Notes: generated by a model from the sequence alone, not told the origin. A DNA stretch of 64,000 nt from an uncultured Marinobacterium sp. (GCA_947501565.1 CANMWJ010000008.1:62001-126000), one strand, 5' to 3'. Positions 17,179-27,539 are shown, counted from the stretch's first letter. Numbers and translations: made by a program.

Positions 17179-17808
17179 TTAGTTTTGCTGATGAATTGTT
17201 TTTGACACCGTTTCATGTGGCGTGAAACCGGTTACACCGGCGGTCAGCGTGAAACGCATCGCTTCCTCGATACTCATATCCAGAGGCCGTACTGCACTGC
17301 GTGGCATGAGCACTGCGTAGCCACCGATCATGTAACTGAGTGGCAGATAGACCAGTATCGAATCCTCTCCCCGAAAACCTTCGGGTAGCTGTTCAGGCAC
17401 CTCCTGGGTGACAAAACCGATCACCTGCATGCCACTGCTCCCTATAGTAACTGCGACCACCTGTTCGAACTCCTTCTTTACGGTGGGTGAGAAGTAATCA
17501 AAGAAGTCGCGGATAGCGCCATAGACCGACTTCACCAGCGGCATGTGATAGAGCAGATTCTCAGCTGCTGCAAACAATCTCTGCACCAGATACGCATGCA
17601 TCAATAAGCCGATGAGAAACGCCACCACCAGACCTGCGAATACACCCATCCCGGGCCAATACAGATGTGAGGGGAGCAGGGTGCGGATCGATGCGCCGAG
17701 CAAGGTTTCGGCGGAGTGGGCGAGCCAGTAGATCAGGTAGAGCGTGAGTAGAACCGGCAGGATGGTCACCAGACCGGTAAGGATGTTGCGACCGATAAAG
17801 CGGAACAT
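17179..17808 (-). CDS. DUF502 family membrane protein
   Basis: 209 residues. Two membrane segments are visible (about 8-30, ILTGLVTILPVLLTLYLIYWL, and 52-75, GMGVFAGLVVAFLIGLLM), followed by the DUF502 signature YHMPLVKSVYGAIRDFFDYF and a beta-rich domain (VVAVTIGSSGMQVIGFVTQE, SILVYLPLSYMIGGYAVLMP). The family is found in bacteria and plant plastids (LIKE COV-type) without a settled biochemical role. The ribosome site GGGGAGGA lies upstream of the ATG. It appears to be a single-gene unit. Confidence 0.9.
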   Translation of the reverse strand: MFRFIGRNILTGLVTILPVLLTLYLIYWLAHSAETLLGASIRTLLPSHLYWPGMGVFAGLVVAFLIGLLMHAYLVQRLFAAAENLLYHMPLVKSVYGAIRDFFDYFSPTVKKEFEQVVAVTIGSSGMQVIGFVTQEVPEQLPEGFRGEDSILVYLPLSYMIGGYAVLMPRSAVRPLDMSIEEAMRFTLTAGVTGFTPHETVSKTIHQQN

Positions 17809-17915
17809 AAGACGATCCTCCCCAAAGGCTGATCAATGCGCGGCAGGTTAGAAGACCACGCTTATACGAATAAGCATAGTTGGGCAGGGAGATTGGTTAT
17901 GGAGGGAGGGGAAAC

Positions 17916-17944
17916 AAAAACGCCAGCACGAAGGCTGGCGTTTT
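17916..17944 (-). terminator. Bidirectional terminator at the end of the liu operon
   Basis: A 7-bp GC stem (CGCCAGC 17921-17927, GCTGGCG 17934-17940) has five A residues on its left and four T residues on its right. It can stop the minus-strand liu transcript, and would also work weakly in the other direction. Confidence 0.85.
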
Positions 17945-17969
17945 CAGTAAAGAGGGTAGGAATGACTGA

Positions 17970-19670
17970 TTAGTCGTCCAGACCCAGCTCTTCGATGGAG
18001 ATCTCACGCATCTTGAATTTCTGGATCTTACCGGTCACGGTCATGGGGAACTCGTCGGTAAACTTGAAGTAACGTGGGATCTTGAAGTGGGTGATCTTGC
18101 CTTTACAGAACGCTTTCAGGTCGTCTGCAGTCACTTCCTCAGCGCCCGGTGCCAGTTTCACCCAAGCGATCAGCTCTTCACCGTACTTCTTGTCCGGTAC
18201 GCCGGTTACCTGCACATCAGAGATGGACGGGTGGGTGTACAGGAACTCTTCGATCTCTTTCGGGTAGACGTTCTCGCCACCACGGATAACCATATCTTTA
18301 ATACGGCCCACGATCTGGATGTAACCTTCGTCATCCATGGTTGCCAGGTCGCCGGTGTGCATCCAGCCGCCTGCGTCGATGGAACCTGCGGTTGCTTCCG
18401 GGTTGTTCCAGTACTTCAGCATGACGCTGTAACCACGGGTGCACAGCTCGCCGGTTTCGCCGCGCTTAACAACGTTGCCGCTGGCAGGGTCAACGATCTT
18501 GGTTTCCAGGTGAGGCTGGGTGCGGCCTACGGTGGTTACACGTTTTTCGAATGGGTCATCCGCAGCGGTCTGGGTAGAAACCGGGCTGGTTTCGGTCATA
18601 CCGTAAGCGATCTGAACCTCTTCCATGTGCATCTTGGAGTTCACGGCTTTCATGACTTCTGCCGGGCAGATAGAACCTGCCATGATGCCGGTACGCAGGC
18701 TGGATACGTCGTACTGGTCGAAGTCCGGGTGATCCATCTCAGCGATGAACATGGTTGGCACACCGTACAGCGCAGTTGCGCGCTCTTCAGCAACCGCTTC
18801 CAGTACGGATTTCGGCTCGAATGCGTCATCCGGGTAGATCATGGTTGCGCCGTGGGTCATACAACCCAGGTTACCCATCACCATGCCGAAGCAGTGGTAC
18901 AGCGGTACGGGGATTACCAGACGATCCTGATCGGTGAAGTTCATGCTCTCGGCAACGAAGTAACCGTTGTTCAGGATGTTGTGGTGAGACAGTGCTGCAC
19001 CTTTAGGGAAGCCGGTGGTACCGGAGGTGTACTGGATGTTGATCGGGTCGTCGAACTGCAGCTCGGCCTGGATCTTCTCCAACTGGGAGTTGTCGATCTT
19101 CTCCGCCATGGTAACGAAGTCAGCCCAGCGCCACATACCTGCGTGCTTCTCTTCCGCCAGGTTGATTACACCTTTCAGGTTTGGCAGTTTTGCAGATTCC
19201 AGCTCGCCCTCTGCGCTGTCCTTCAGCTCAGGTGCCAGGTCGAACAGCATCTGGGTGTAGTTGGAGCTTTTGAAGCTGTCTGCGGTTACCAGGAACTTAG
19301 CTTCGGACTGGTTCATCGCGTATTCCAGCTCGTGCAGACGGTAAGCCGGGTTTACGTTTACCAGAATTGCGCCCACTTTAGCGGTCGCGAACTGGGTGAT
19401 GGTCCACTCTGCGCAGTTTGGAGACCACATGCCCACGCGGTCGCCACGTTTTACGCCGATCGCCAGGAACGCGCGTGCAGCTTCGTCAACGCGCGCTTTC
19501 AGCTCAGCGTAGGTCAGGCGGATGCCCTGATGACGTACGATCAGTGCATCGTTATTTGGATAAGTCGCAGCAATCTCGTCGAACTTGTCGCCGATGGTCA
19601 TGCCGATCAGAGGTTTAGTGCTAGGACCGCTGGTGTAGCTAGGGATGTTACTCATCGTTGTTGACCCCAT
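17970..19670 (-). CDS. AMP-binding acyl-CoA synthetase of the liu operon
   Basis: 566 residues. The P-loop-like motif [12 protein letters not shown], the adenylate motif [15 protein letters not shown]...[17 protein letters not shown], and the C-terminal [10 protein letters not shown] with the catalytic lysine are all intact, so it should form acyl-AMP and then acyl-CoA. As the last gene of the liu cluster it probably activates a free branched or medium-chain acid such as isovalerate or citronellate-type acids, but the substrate is inferred from context. ATG 19670 is the longest start; ATG 19655 gives [12 protein letters not shown] and may be the true one. A hairpin (CGCCCG 19711 / CGGGCG 19728) separates it from the AhpD-like gene. 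Confidence 0.88.
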   Translation of the reverse strand: MGSTTMSNIPSYTSGPSTKPLIGMTIGDKFDEIAATYPNNDALIVRHQGIRLTYAELKARVDEAARAFLAIGVKRGDRVGMWSPNCAEWTITQFATAKVGAILVNVNPAYRLHELEYAMNQSEAKFLVTADSFKSSNYTQMLFDLAPELKDSAEGELESAKLPNLKGVINLAEEKHAGMWRWADFVTMAEKIDNSQLEKIQAELQFDDPINIQYTSGTTGFPKGAALSHHNILNNGYFVAESMNFTDQDRLVIPVPLYHCFGMVMGNLGCMTHGATMIYPDDAFEPKSVLEAVAEERATALYGVPTMFIAEMDHPDFDQYDVSSLRTGIMAGSICPAEVMKAVNSKMHMEEVQIAYGMTETSPVSTQTAADDPFEKRVTTVGRTQPHLETKIVDPASGNVVKRGETGELCTRGYSVMLKYWNNPEATAGSIDAGGWMHTGDLATMDDEGYIQIVGRIKDMVIRGGENVYPKEIEEFLYTHPSISDVQVTGVPDKKYGEELIAWVKLAPGAEEVTADDLKAFCKGKITHFKIPRYFKFTDEFPMTVTGKIQKFKMREISIEELGLDD

Positions 19671-19745
19671 TTGCTCGTTATTTTTTTAAAATTCAAAAGG
19701 GTTAAATGACCGCCCGAAACACTCCTCCGGGCGACCTTCGGAAAC

Positions 19746-20327
19746 TCAGCGACTGTGGCTGTGGTATTCCGGATTCGGTTGCATATCCACCGCGCTGGCG
19801 ACCCGGTTGGTCATGTTGTAAAAACCAGCGATGTTGGCAATGTCCCAGATATCCCGCTCGTCGAAACCCGCGTCACGCAGCGCCTGACGGTCGGCTTCAT
19901 TCATATCGTGGGGGGATTCGGTCAGCTTGACGGCAAAATCAAGCATCGCCCGGTGGCGTTCGGAAAGATCCGCTACACGGTAGTTCATCACCATTAACTC
20001 TCCCAACTTCGGCTCGCCGGAGTATTCGCGTACGGCAGCGCCGTGAGCGACCTGGCAGTAGTAGCAGCGGTTGGAAGATGATACGGCAACGGCGATCATC
20101 TCTTTTTCGAGATCGGAAAGGCCGCTTTCGCCGAACATCAGTTCGTTATAAAAGCGGGAAAACACATCCAGTTGTGCAGCGTTCTGGCTGTATGCGCGCA
20201 GAACGTTGGGCACCATGCCCAGCTTCTCTTCGCAGACAGCAAAATATTTTTGGTAGTCAGCTGGCAGCTGATCGCGCGGGGTTTCCGGCAGATCCAGCGC
20301 CGTGATGTAATCTGGTTGAGACTTCAT
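19746..20327 (-). CDS. AhpD-like peroxidase-related / carboxymuconolactone decarboxylase family protein
   Basis: 193 residues. The all-helical AhpD fold signature is present: SSSNRCYYCQVAHGAAVREYSG, with a C-x2-C redox pair and the downstream His that act as a peroxidatic relay in AhpD. The C-terminal FYNMTNRVASAVDM fits the uncharacterised peroxidase-related subfamily. It probably reduces an organic hydroperoxide or handles an oxidised thiol. Its place between liuE and the acyl-CoA synthetase is not part of the standard leucine pathway and suggests a protective or repair role (inference). AGG lies before the ATG. Confidence 0.82.
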   Translation of the reverse strand: MKSQPDYITALDLPETPRDQLPADYQKYFAVCEEKLGMVPNVLRAYSQNAAQLDVFSRFYNELMFGESGLSDLEKEMIAVAVSSSNRCYYCQVAHGAAVREYSGEPKLGELMVMNYRVADLSERHRAMLDFAVKLTESPHDMNEADRQALRDAGFDERDIWDIANIAGFYNMTNRVASAVDMQPNPEYHSHSR

Positions 20328-20366
20328 CGTGTTTAACCTCGGTTTTGTTTTTTTTGTCTCGAGGGT

Positions 20367-20403
20367 GCGCTACCAGCATTACAGAATCAGCCGCCGGTAG
20401 CGC
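20367..20403. repeat. Intercistronic hairpin between liuE and the AhpD-like gene
   Basis: GCGCTACC (20367-20374) and GGTAGCGC (20396-20403) form a perfect 8-bp stem around 21 bases. On the liu-coding strand it is followed by A-rich, not T-rich, sequence, so it looks like an mRNA processing or stability element rather than a terminator. Confidence 0.4.
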
Positions 20404-20419
20404 GTGTTTTGTATCGGTT

Positions 20420-21328
20420 TTACTGTGCTTCACACCCGATAGCAAGTGCGACTTTAGACCCGTTGCTGCGACCCAGCTGACCGGTGATCCAGTGGCTGGT
20501 TGCTACCAGCTTGTTCAGGTCGATGCCGGTTTCGATACCCAGGCCGTTGAGCATGTAGAGCACATCCTCGGTCGCTACGTTGCCGGACGCGCCTTTCGCG
20601 TACGGACAGCCACCCAGACCAGCCACGGATGTGTCGATCACCGCCAAGCCCTCTTCGACAACCGCATACAGGTTGGCCAGCGCCTGCCCGTAAGTGTCGT
20701 GGAAGTGTGCCGCCAGTTTCTCCATCGGGATCTCTTTGCTCACCGCTTCCAGCATCTTCTTCGCTTTCAGTGGTGTGCCGACACCGATGGTGTCGCCCAG
20801 AGAGATCTCGTAGCAGCCCATATCCAGCATTTCGCGGCAGACTGCAGCCACTTGTGCCGGTTCGATGTCGCCATCATACGGGCAGCCCAGAACAGTGGAG
20901 ACGTAACCGCGAACGCGAATGTCGTTCGCTTTTGCGGTTTCGATCACAGGAACGAAACGCTCCAGGCTCTCTTTGATGGAGCAGTTGATGTTCTTCTGGG
21001 TAAAGGCTTCGGAGGAAGCGGTGAATACCGCAACCTCGTCTGCTTTGGCTTCGATCGCACCTTCCAGACCACGCAGGTTTGGGGTGAGGGCGGCATAAGT
21101 GACGCCCGGTTTACGATCGATGCCTGCCATTACCGCCGCTGCATCACCCATCTGTGGAACCCACTTAGGTGATACAAAGCTGGCAGCCTCAACGTAGCTG
21201 AGGCCAGCGTCAGCCAGACGGTTGATCAGCTCAACCTTTACTTCAGTCGCAATGATGTCGCCCGGTTCGTTCTGGAGGCCGTCCCGTGGGCCGACCTCAA
21301 CGATGCGAGCACGCGTCGGCATCGCCAT
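20420..21328 (-). CDS. liuE: Hydroxymethylglutaryl-CoA lyase
   Basis: 302 residues. It cleaves HMG-CoA to acetyl-CoA and acetoacetate, the last step of leucine catabolism. The start has the HMGL signature IVEVGPRDGLQNEP, the barrel carries the metal ligands in HFHDTYGQALANL, and the active-site loop GGCPYAKGASGNVATED contains the catalytic cysteine. The length fits bacterial HMG-CoA lyases (about 300). Its ATG overlaps the stop of liuD by one base (TAATG), so it is translationally coupled. Confidence 0.96.
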   Translation of the reverse strand: MAMPTRARIVEVGPRDGLQNEPGDIIATEVKVELINRLADAGLSYVEAASFVSPKWVPQMGDAAAVMAGIDRKPGVTYAALTPNLRGLEGAIEAKADEVAVFTASSEAFTQKNINCSIKESLERFVPVIETAKANDIRVRGYVSTVLGCPYDGDIEPAQVAAVCREMLDMGCYEISLGDTIGVGTPLKAKKMLEAVSKEIPMEKLAAHFHDTYGQALANLYAVVEEGLAVIDTSVAGLGGCPYAKGASGNVATEDVLYMLNGLGIETGIDLNKLVATSHWITGQLGRSNGSKVALAIGCEAQ

Positions 21329-23322
21329 TACGCTGCCTCCTCATCCTTTGCTTCCAGTGCAACCAGTTCAGCACCTTCGTTCACCAGGTCGCCTTCGCCG
21401 AAGAACACCTCAGCCACAACACCGTCGTACGGTGCAGAGATGCTGTGTTCCATCTTCATCGCTTCCATGATGACCAGGGTGTCACCGGCTTTCACTTCCT
21501 GACCTTTTTCGACCAGAACTGCAACCATCGCACCGTTCATCGGTGCGGCCAGAGATGCGTCACCAGACTCTTCAGATTCAGAGAAAGTGTCGCGGTGCTG
21601 GCGGCACTGGAACTGCTCACCTTCGTGGAACAGCGTCAGGTTGTCGCCGTCCTGGAAGCAGTGCACAGTCAGACGGTGGCCGTTGATGATTACGTTCAGC
21701 GCATCGCCGTTCAGTTCGGCAGAAACGCGGTAGGATGCGTCGTCAACGGTGACTTCGTACTCGCCCTGTTTCTCCAGAATGCTCAGCTCGTGCAGATCTT
21801 CACCCTGAGCCAGTTTCATCGGACGGGCGTACTCAGAGTTCAGACGCCAGCCGGTCTGGCCGGAGAATGGAGAGTACTGGTCGCCTTTGATGGTGGCGCC
21901 GGCTTTTGCGGTTTCCAGGAAGTAAGCCGCAGACATTACCAGGCAGAACTGGTTGTCCAGACGTGCCTCCGGGAACAACAGTTCGCGGTGCTTGTCGATG
22001 AAACCAGTGTCCAGATCCAGCGCACGGAAAGGTGCTGCGTCTGCCAGGTTGCGCAGGAAGCGGGTGTTGGTTTTCAGGCCCGCGATGCGGTAGTCCTCAA
22101 GTGCCGCCACCATGCGGTTGATCGCCGCGTCGCGGTTCTCATCCCACACAATCAGTTTGGCGATCATCGGATCGTAGTAAACGGATACTTCGTCGCCTTC
22201 GATAACGCCGGTGTCCACACGTACGTGGGCATTTTCTGCCGGGGTACGCAGGTATTTCAGGCTACCGGTTGCAGGCAGGAAGTCGTTGTCCGGGTCTTCC
22301 GCGTAGATACGTGCTTCCAGTGCGTGACCGCGCAGCTTCAGCTGATCCTGGGCCATCGGCAGTTCAGCACCTGCGGCGATACGCAGCTGCCATTCCACCA
22401 GGTCCAGACCAGTGATCATCTCAGTTACCGGGTGCTCTACCTGCAGACGGGTGTTCATCTCCATGAAGTAGAAAGAACCGTCGACGTCGTACAGGAACTC
22501 AACCGTACCTGCGCCTACGTAATCGATCGCCTGAGCAGCACGTACAGCGGCTTCACCCATAGCTACACGGACTTCGTCGGAGAGACCCGGTGCCGGTGCT
22601 TCCTCGATGACTTTCTGGTGGCGACGCTGTACGGAGCAGTCACGTTCAGCCAGATAGATACCGTTACCGTGTTTGTCACAGAACACCTGAATTTCCACGT
22701 GACGTGGCTGAGTCAGGTAGCGCTCGATCAGCATGTCCGGGTTGCCGAACGCGTTCTGCGCTTCACGGCACGCGGATACCAGTGCTTCGTCGAACTCCTC
22801 CAGAGACTCGACTACACGCATACCTTTACCGCCGCCACCGGCGACCGCTTTCAGCAGCTGTGGGAAACCACACTTCTCAGATTCCTGCTTCAGCAGGGCA
22901 GGGTCCTGGTCTTCACCGTGGTAACCCGGCACCAGTGGTACGTTGGCGTGAGACATGATCTCTTTCGCCGCAGATTTGGAACCCATCGCCGCAATCGCAG
23001 AAGATGGTGGGCCAATAAAGGTGATGCCGTTGGCTTCCAGTGCTTCTGCGAACTCGGTGTTCTCAGACAGGAAACCGTAACCCGGGTGTACCGCCTGAGC
23101 GCCGGACTGTTTGCAGATCTCGATGATCTTGTCGGCACGCAGGTAACTCTCGGTGCTTGGCGCAGGGCCCAGCAGGAAAGCTTCATCCGCCATCGCAACG
23201 TGGCGGGCATTAGCGTCAGCTTCAGAGTAGACAGCGACACACTTGATACCCAGACGGTGAGCCGTCTGGATTACGCGGCAAGCGATCTCGCCGCGGTTTG
23301 CAATCAGAATTTTACTAAACAC
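21328..23322 (-). CDS. liuD: Methylcrotonyl-CoA carboxylase, biotin-containing alpha subunit
   Basis: 664 residues. Biotin carboxylase domain (about 1-450) starts MFSKILIANRGEIACRVI and has the ATP-grasp GGGGKGMR loop and the MNTRLQVEHPVTE motif. A linker region follows, and the biotin carboxyl carrier domain at the C-terminus carries EAMKMEHS with biotinyl Lys623. The start codon is GTG 23322, preceded by an AGGAG ribosome site. It works with the LiuB subunit to carboxylate 3-methylcrotonyl-CoA. Neighbours liuC and liuE are 5 bases away and overlapping, respectively. Confidence 0.96.
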   Translation of the reverse strand: MFSKILIANRGEIACRVIQTAHRLGIKCVAVYSEADANARHVAMADEAFLLGPAPSTESYLRADKIIEICKQSGAQAVHPGYGFLSENTEFAEALEANGITFIGPPSSAIAAMGSKSAAKEIMSHANVPLVPGYHGEDQDPALLKQESEKCGFPQLLKAVAGGGGKGMRVVESLEEFDEALVSACREAQNAFGNPDMLIERYLTQPRHVEIQVFCDKHGNGIYLAERDCSVQRRHQKVIEEAPAPGLSDEVRVAMGEAAVRAAQAIDYVGAGTVEFLYDVDGSFYFMEMNTRLQVEHPVTEMITGLDLVEWQLRIAAGAELPMAQDQLKLRGHALEARIYAEDPDNDFLPATGSLKYLRTPAENAHVRVDTGVIEGDEVSVYYDPMIAKLIVWDENRDAAINRMVAALEDYRIAGLKTNTRFLRNLADAAPFRALDLDTGFIDKHRELLFPEARLDNQFCLVMSAAYFLETAKAGATIKGDQYSPFSGQTGWRLNSEYARPMKLAQGEDLHELSILEKQGEYEVTVDDASYRVSAELNGDALNVIINGHRLTVHCFQDGDNLTLFHEGEQFQCRQHRDTFSESEESGDASLAAPMNGAMVAVLVEKGQEVKAGDTLVIMEAMKMEHSISAPYDGVVAEVFFGEGDLVNEGAELVALEAKDEEAA

Positions 23323-23327
23323 GGCGA

Positions 23328-24122
23328 TTACTCCTGAATCCAGTTTGGCTTGCGCTTCTGCAGGAAAGATCCCAGACCTTCCTGACCCTCTTCACTGACA
23401 CGGATGTCGGCGATGCGGCGCGCGGTGTCGTCGATCACGTCCTGATCGATCACCTTACTGCTTACGGCAAAGATCAGCTCTTTAGCCGCGTGCATCGCTT
23501 GCGGGCTGTTGCGACGCAGCTGCTTCACAAAACGTGCGCAGGCATCGTCAAACAGGGCAGGGTCGGCAACCACTTCGTGTACCAGACCAAACTCTTTTGC
23601 TTCCGCAGCGGAGAACAGCTCGGCGGTTACAAAGTAACGGCGTGCCTGACGCTCACCAATCGCACGGACTACGTACGGGCTGATAACCGCAGGGATCAGG
23701 CCGATCTTCACTTCACTCAGGCAGAACTGGCTGGACTCAGCCGCGATCACGATATCGCAACACGCCGCCAGACCTACAGCGCCGCCGTAGGCTGCGCCCT
23801 GAACCAGACCGATAGTCGGTTTGGACAGTTCGTTCAGTACTTCCATCAGGCGTGCAAGACGACCGGCGTCTTCCATGTTCTCCTGATGGGTGTTCTGTGC
23901 CATGCGCTTCATCCACGCTAGGTCAGCACCGGCGGAGAAGTTTTTACCGTTGGAGCGCAGTACCAGGACGCGGATCTCAGGATCTTCGTCGCAGGCTTCC
24001 AGATTCGCAATCAGCTGCTCGATCACATCGTCGTCGAAAGCGTTGTGCACTTCCGGACGGTTGATGATCAGCTGCGCTACACCGTCAGCGCTTTTTTCCA
24101 GCAATACAAAGCTATTAGACAT
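23328..24122 (-). CDS. liuC: Methylglutaconyl-CoA hydratase (crotonase family)
   Basis: 264 residues from ATG 24122, which follows AAGGAGG; an upstream extension of the frame is not likely to be translated. The crotonase oxyanion-hole segments are present: NFSAGADLAWMKRMA and GAAYGGAVGLAACCDI, plus CLSEVKIGLIPAVISPYV, whose Glu corresponds to the first catalytic glutamate. The second catalytic position seems to be Arg (ARRYFVTAE), which I recall as usual for bacterial LiuC. It hydrates 3-methylglutaconyl-CoA to HMG-CoA. Tightly spaced between liuB and liuD. Confidence 0.93.
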   Translation of the reverse strand: MSNSFVLLEKSADGVAQLIINRPEVHNAFDDDVIEQLIANLEACDEDPEIRVLVLRSNGKNFSAGADLAWMKRMAQNTHQENMEDAGRLARLMEVLNELSKPTIGLVQGAAYGGAVGLAACCDIVIAAESSQFCLSEVKIGLIPAVISPYVVRAIGERQARRYFVTAELFSAAEAKEFGLVHEVVADPALFDDACARFVKQLRRNSPQAMHAAKELIFAVSSKVIDQDVIDDTARRIADIRVSEEGQEGLGSFLQKRKPNWIQE

Positions 24123-24132
24123 AACAGCCTCC

Positions 24133-25740
24133 TTACATGCGGAACACGCCGAACTTGGTGTCGGGGATCGGTTTGTTGAGTGCTGCAGACAGGCCCATGC
24201 CGATAACGTCACGGGTCTGAGCTGGGTCGATTACACCGTCATCCCACAGACGCGCGCTGGCGTAGTATGGGTGACCCTGATGTTCGTAGGTGTCAACGAT
24301 CGGTTTCTTGAACTCAGCTTCTTCCTCTGCGGACCATTCCTGACCGACGCGATCCATGTTGTCGCGTTTAACAGTCGCCAGTACGCCGGCCGCCTGCTCA
24401 CCACCCATTACGGAGATACGCGCGTTTGGCCACATCCACAGGAAGTTCGGGCTGTAAGCACGGCCACACATGCCGTAGTTACCTGCACCGAAGGAGCCAC
24501 CGATCAGTACGGTCAGCTTAGGAACGTCGGCACACGCCACTGCGGTTACCATCTTGGCACCGTGTTTAGCGATACCTTCGGATTCCGCTTTCTGACCCAC
24601 CATGAAGCCGGTGATGTTCTGCAGGAACAGCAGAGGGATCTTGCGCTGACAGCACAGCTCGATGAAGTGCGCACCTTTCTGTGCAGAGTCACCGAACAGG
24701 ATGCCGTTGTTCGCTACGATACCCACAGGGTAGCCGTGGATGTGAGCGAAACCGGTCACCAGGGTAGTGCCGTACATCTTCTTGAATTCGTCGAATTCAG
24801 AACCGTCCACGATACGGGCGATGATCTCGCGTACGTCGAACGGTTTCTTCAGATCGGTACCAACGATGCCGTAGATCTCGTCTGCGCTATACAGAGGCGC
24901 TTTCGGCTCGCGGATATCCAGATCCAGGTTTTTCTTACGGTTCAGGTTCGCTACACAGGTGCGTGCGATCTGCAGTGCATGCGCATCGTTTTCTGCGTAG
25001 TGGTCGGCTACACCAGATACTTTACAGTGAACGTCTGCACCACCCAGGTCTTCTGCGGAAACCACTTCACCGGTTGCAGCTTTAACCAGCGGAGGACCCG
25101 CCAGGAAGATGGTGCCCTGGTTGCGAACGATGATGGATTCGTCTGCCATCGCTGGTACATATGCACCACCGGCAGTACACAGGCCCATTACCACTGCGAT
25201 CTGTGGGATGCCTTTAGAGGACATACGTGCCTGGTTGAAGAAGATACGACCAAAGTGGTCGCGATCCGGGAATACGTCATCCTGCTGTGGCAGGTTAGCG
25301 CCGCCGGAGTCTACCAGGTAGATACATGGCAGATGGTTCTGCTCGGCGATCTCCTGAGCACGCAGGTGTTTCTTAACAGTCAGTGGGTAGTAGGTGCCGC
25401 CTTTTACGGTGGCGTCGTTGGCGATGATCATGCACTCCTGACCGCTGACACGGCCAATACCGGCGATGATGCCCGCTGCCGGGATCACATCGTCATACAC
25501 TTTGTATGCCGCCATCTGGGACAGCTCCATAAATGGAGAGCCTTCGTCGACCAGAGCGTTGATACGTTCGCGTGGCAGCAATTTGCCGCGCGACAGGTGA
25601 CGTTCCTGATACTTAGGACCGCCACCCTGTTCGATGGTGCCTACTTTGTCGCGCAGGTCGTTTACTGCTTCCGCCATTGAATCGTGATTGCTGCGGAAGT
25701 CTTCTGCACGTGGATTTATTTTACTTTGCAGAACGGCCAT
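24133..25740 (-). CDS. liuB: Methylcrotonyl-CoA carboxylase, carboxyltransferase beta subunit
   Basis: 535 residues, the usual size for MccB. The carboxyltransferase domains show [59 protein letters not shown] and [16 protein letters not shown], which bind the CoA ester and carboxybiotin. It carboxylates methylcrotonyl-CoA with the LiuD subunit in the cytoplasm. A GAGGAG ribosome site precedes the ATG. Codons are strongly biased, as in the rest of this block, consistent with high expression. Confidence 0.96.
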   Translation of the reverse strand: MAVLQSKINPRAEDFRSNHDSMAEAVNDLRDKVGTIEQGGGPKYQERHLSRGKLLPRERINALVDEGSPFMELSQMAAYKVYDDVIPAAGIIAGIGRVSGQECMIIANDATVKGGTYYPLTVKKHLRAQEIAEQNHLPCIYLVDSGGANLPQQDDVFPDRDHFGRIFFNQARMSSKGIPQIAVVMGLCTAGGAYVPAMADESIIVRNQGTIFLAGPPLVKAATGEVVSAEDLGGADVHCKVSGVADHYAENDAHALQIARTCVANLNRKKNLDLDIREPKAPLYSADEIYGIVGTDLKKPFDVREIIARIVDGSEFDEFKKMYGTTLVTGFAHIHGYPVGIVANNGILFGDSAQKGAHFIELCCQRKIPLLFLQNITGFMVGQKAESEGIAKHGAKMVTAVACADVPKLTVLIGGSFGAGNYGMCGRAYSPNFLWMWPNARISVMGGEQAAGVLATVKRDNMDRVGQEWSAEEEAEFKKPIVDTYEHQGHPYYASARLWDDGVIDPAQTRDVIGMGLSAALNKPIPDTKFGVFRM

Positions 25741-25846
25741 ACCGATCTCCTCAAACAGGTTCCTGAAAGATTGTGAATCGTGGCCGTAGCGCTTCTATAT
25801 ATAAGGAAGGAATAGAAGCCGCTACGGCTTGGGTAAGACGTGGGTC

Positions 25847-27025
25847 TTACTTGTTCAGGAACAGCTCGCGACCGATCAGCATACGGCGGATCTCGGAGGT
25901 GCCCGCACCGATCTCGTACAGCTTCGCATCACGCAGCAGACGGCCGGTAGGGAATTCGTTGATGTAACCGTTACCGCCCAGAAGCTGGATTGCGTCCAGC
26001 GCGATCTTGGTTGCCATCTCAGCGGTGTAGAGGATACAACCCGCTGCATCTTTACGGGACGCTTCGCCGCGTACCGCAGCCTGCGCTGCCATGTAAACGT
26101 ACGCTTTGGATGCGTTCATGATGGAGTACATGTCAGCAACTTTGCCCTGTACCAGTTCGAACTCACCGATAGACTGGCCGAACTGCTTACGGTCACGGAT
26201 GTAAGGAATCACGATGTCCATCGCTGCTTCCATGATACCCAGTGGGCCACCGGACAGTACCAGACGCTCGTAGTCCAGACCGGACATCAGTACTTTAACG
26301 CCGCCGTTCAGTTCACCCAGGATGTTCTCTTTAGGTACTGGGCAGTCTTCAAATACCAGCTCACAGGTGTTGGAGCCGCGCATACCCAGCTTGTCCAGTT
26401 TCTGGTGACGGGAGAATCCAGGGTAGTCACGCTCAACGATGAACGCGGTGATGCCTTTAGGGCCAGCGTTAACGTCGGTCTTCGCGTAGATAACGTAGGT
26501 GTTTGCGTCAGGACCGTTGGTGATCCACATCTTGTTGCCGTTCAGCAGGTAGTGGTCGCCGTTGTCGCGAGCGTGCAGCTTCATGGATACAACGTCGGAA
26601 CCTGCGTTTGGCTCGGACATTGCCAGTGCACCGATGTGCTCACCGCTGATCAGTTTTGGCAGGTACTTCTGTTTCTGCTCTTCGTTACCGTTGCGGTGGA
26701 TCTGGTTTACACACAGGTTGGAATGTGCGCCGTAGGACAGGCCTACTGATGCAGATGCACGGCTGATCTCTTCCATCGCGATAACGTGAGCCAGGTAGCC
26801 CATGTCCACACCGCCGTATTCTTCTTTAACGGTGATGCCGAGCAGGCCCATGTCGCCAAACTTACGCCACAGATCGTTTGGAAACTCGTTTACCTGATCA
26901 ATCTCTTCCGCGCGAGGAGCGATTTCCTTTGCAGCAAAGCTGTTGATCTGCTCACGCAGCATATCAATGGTTTCGCCCAGTCCAAAGTTCAGTCCAGAGT
27001 ATTGTGAGATCATATTATTACCCAT
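25847..27025 (-). CDS. liuA: Isovaleryl-CoA dehydrogenase
   Basis: 392 residues with the acyl-CoA dehydrogenase N-terminal, middle and C-terminal domains. The catalytic base fits the isovaleryl-CoA type: it lies in the middle-domain segment [17 protein letters not shown] rather than near the C-terminus. Flavin-binding segments [13 protein letters not shown] and [17 protein letters not shown] are present, and the protein ends with [26 protein letters not shown]. It oxidises isovaleryl-CoA to 3-methylcrotonyl-CoA, passing electrons to ETF. The start is ATG 27025 or ATG 27013 (MISQYSG). Confidence 0.96.
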   Translation of the reverse strand: MGNNMISQYSGLNFGLGETIDMLREQINSFAAKEIAPRAEEIDQVNEFPNDLWRKFGDMGLLGITVKEEYGGVDMGYLAHVIAMEEISRASASVGLSYGAHSNLCVNQIHRNGNEEQKQKYLPKLISGEHIGALAMSEPNAGSDVVSMKLHARDNGDHYLLNGNKMWITNGPDANTYVIYAKTDVNAGPKGITAFIVERDYPGFSRHQKLDKLGMRGSNTCELVFEDCPVPKENILGELNGGVKVLMSGLDYERLVLSGGPLGIMEAAMDIVIPYIRDRKQFGQSIGEFELVQGKVADMYSIMNASKAYVYMAAQAAVRGEASRKDAAGCILYTAEMATKIALDAIQLLGGNGYINEFPTGRLLRDAKLYEIGAGTSEIRRMLIGRELFLNK

Positions 27026-27079
27026 TGCTCGCCGATGAACCGCTCCCTTACTGTCAGAGACGTATAGAAGGGAGAAGTC

Positions 27080-27484
27080 TTACTCGGTCTGTTGTTTTTG
27101 TTTTATGTCGTTAAGTGTTTCTTTACAGCGGGCTTCGGCACTGTCCAGTTCCAGTTGGACCATGGCAATGTCCTTCAGCTGCTGCTCCAGTTCTGCTCGT
27201 TTTTCTGAAATCTTTATCAGTAGTAGGTTGAGCTGCTTTTCACTGCCGCTGGCAGTTTCATCCCACAGCGCGAACAACTCCCGGGTTTCTGCCAGCGAAA
27301 AGCCTAAACGCTTGCCGCGCAGAATAAGCTTCAACCGGACCCGGTCCTGGCTGCTGTACACGCGGGTCTGCCCGCGACGCGCAGGCGCCAGGAGTTGTTG
27401 GTCTTCATAGAACCGGATGCTGCGAGTTGTTACATCAAACTCGCTTGCCAGTTCACCGATTGAATAAGTCTTTTTTGAGTTCAT
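27080..27484 (-). CDS. liuR: MerR family regulator LiuR of branched-chain acid catabolism
   Basis: 134 residues. An N-terminal winged helix-turn-helix (SIGELASEFDVTTRSIRFYEDQQLL) is followed by the MerR wing and a dimerisation coiled coil (about 75-130). There is no metal-binding cysteine set; the protein ends in a charged tail. Position as first gene of the liu operon and sequence type match LiuR, the regulator of leucine and valine degradation in gammaproteobacteria. A matching operator lies just upstream within its own promoter, so it is probably autoregulated. Confidence 0.92.
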   Translation of the reverse strand: MNSKKTYSIGELASEFDVTTRSIRFYEDQQLLAPARRGQTRVYSSQDRVRLKLILRGKRLGFSLAETRELFALWDETASGSEKQLNLLLIKISEKRAELEQQLKDIAMVQLELDSAEARCKETLNDIKQKQQTE

Positions 27485-27510
27485 TTGTTCGTACTACCAC
27501 GTTTAGAGTT

Positions 27511-27539
27511 AGCCTAAAGGAAGTTTACGTAAACGTAAA
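27511..27539 (-). promoter_or_regulatory. liuR promoter with LiuR operator
   Basis: The 16-bp dyad TTTACGTAAACGTAAA (27524-27539) is an inverted repeat of TTTACG/CGTAAA. On the minus strand its distal arm doubles as a -35 (TTTACG, 27534-27539), with TAGGCT (27511-27516) as -10 and a 17-bp spacer, so the operator sits between the promoter elements, the usual MerR-type geometry. It resembles the LiuR motif as I remember it. Confidence 0.65.

Noticed and set aside
18087-19664. Long open frame (about 525 codons) on the plus strand opposite the acyl-CoA synthetase gene
   Set aside because: It lacks any family motif and has a biased Val/Cys/His/Arg composition; it arises from the restricted codon use of the real gene on the other strand.
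21286-23337. Open frame of about 680 codons opposite liuD
   Set aside because: Same antisense artefact of strong codon bias; liuD has full domain evidence and a ribosome site.
23890-25680. Open frame of about 600 codons opposite liuB
   Set aside because: Antisense shadow without motifs; liuB is well supported.
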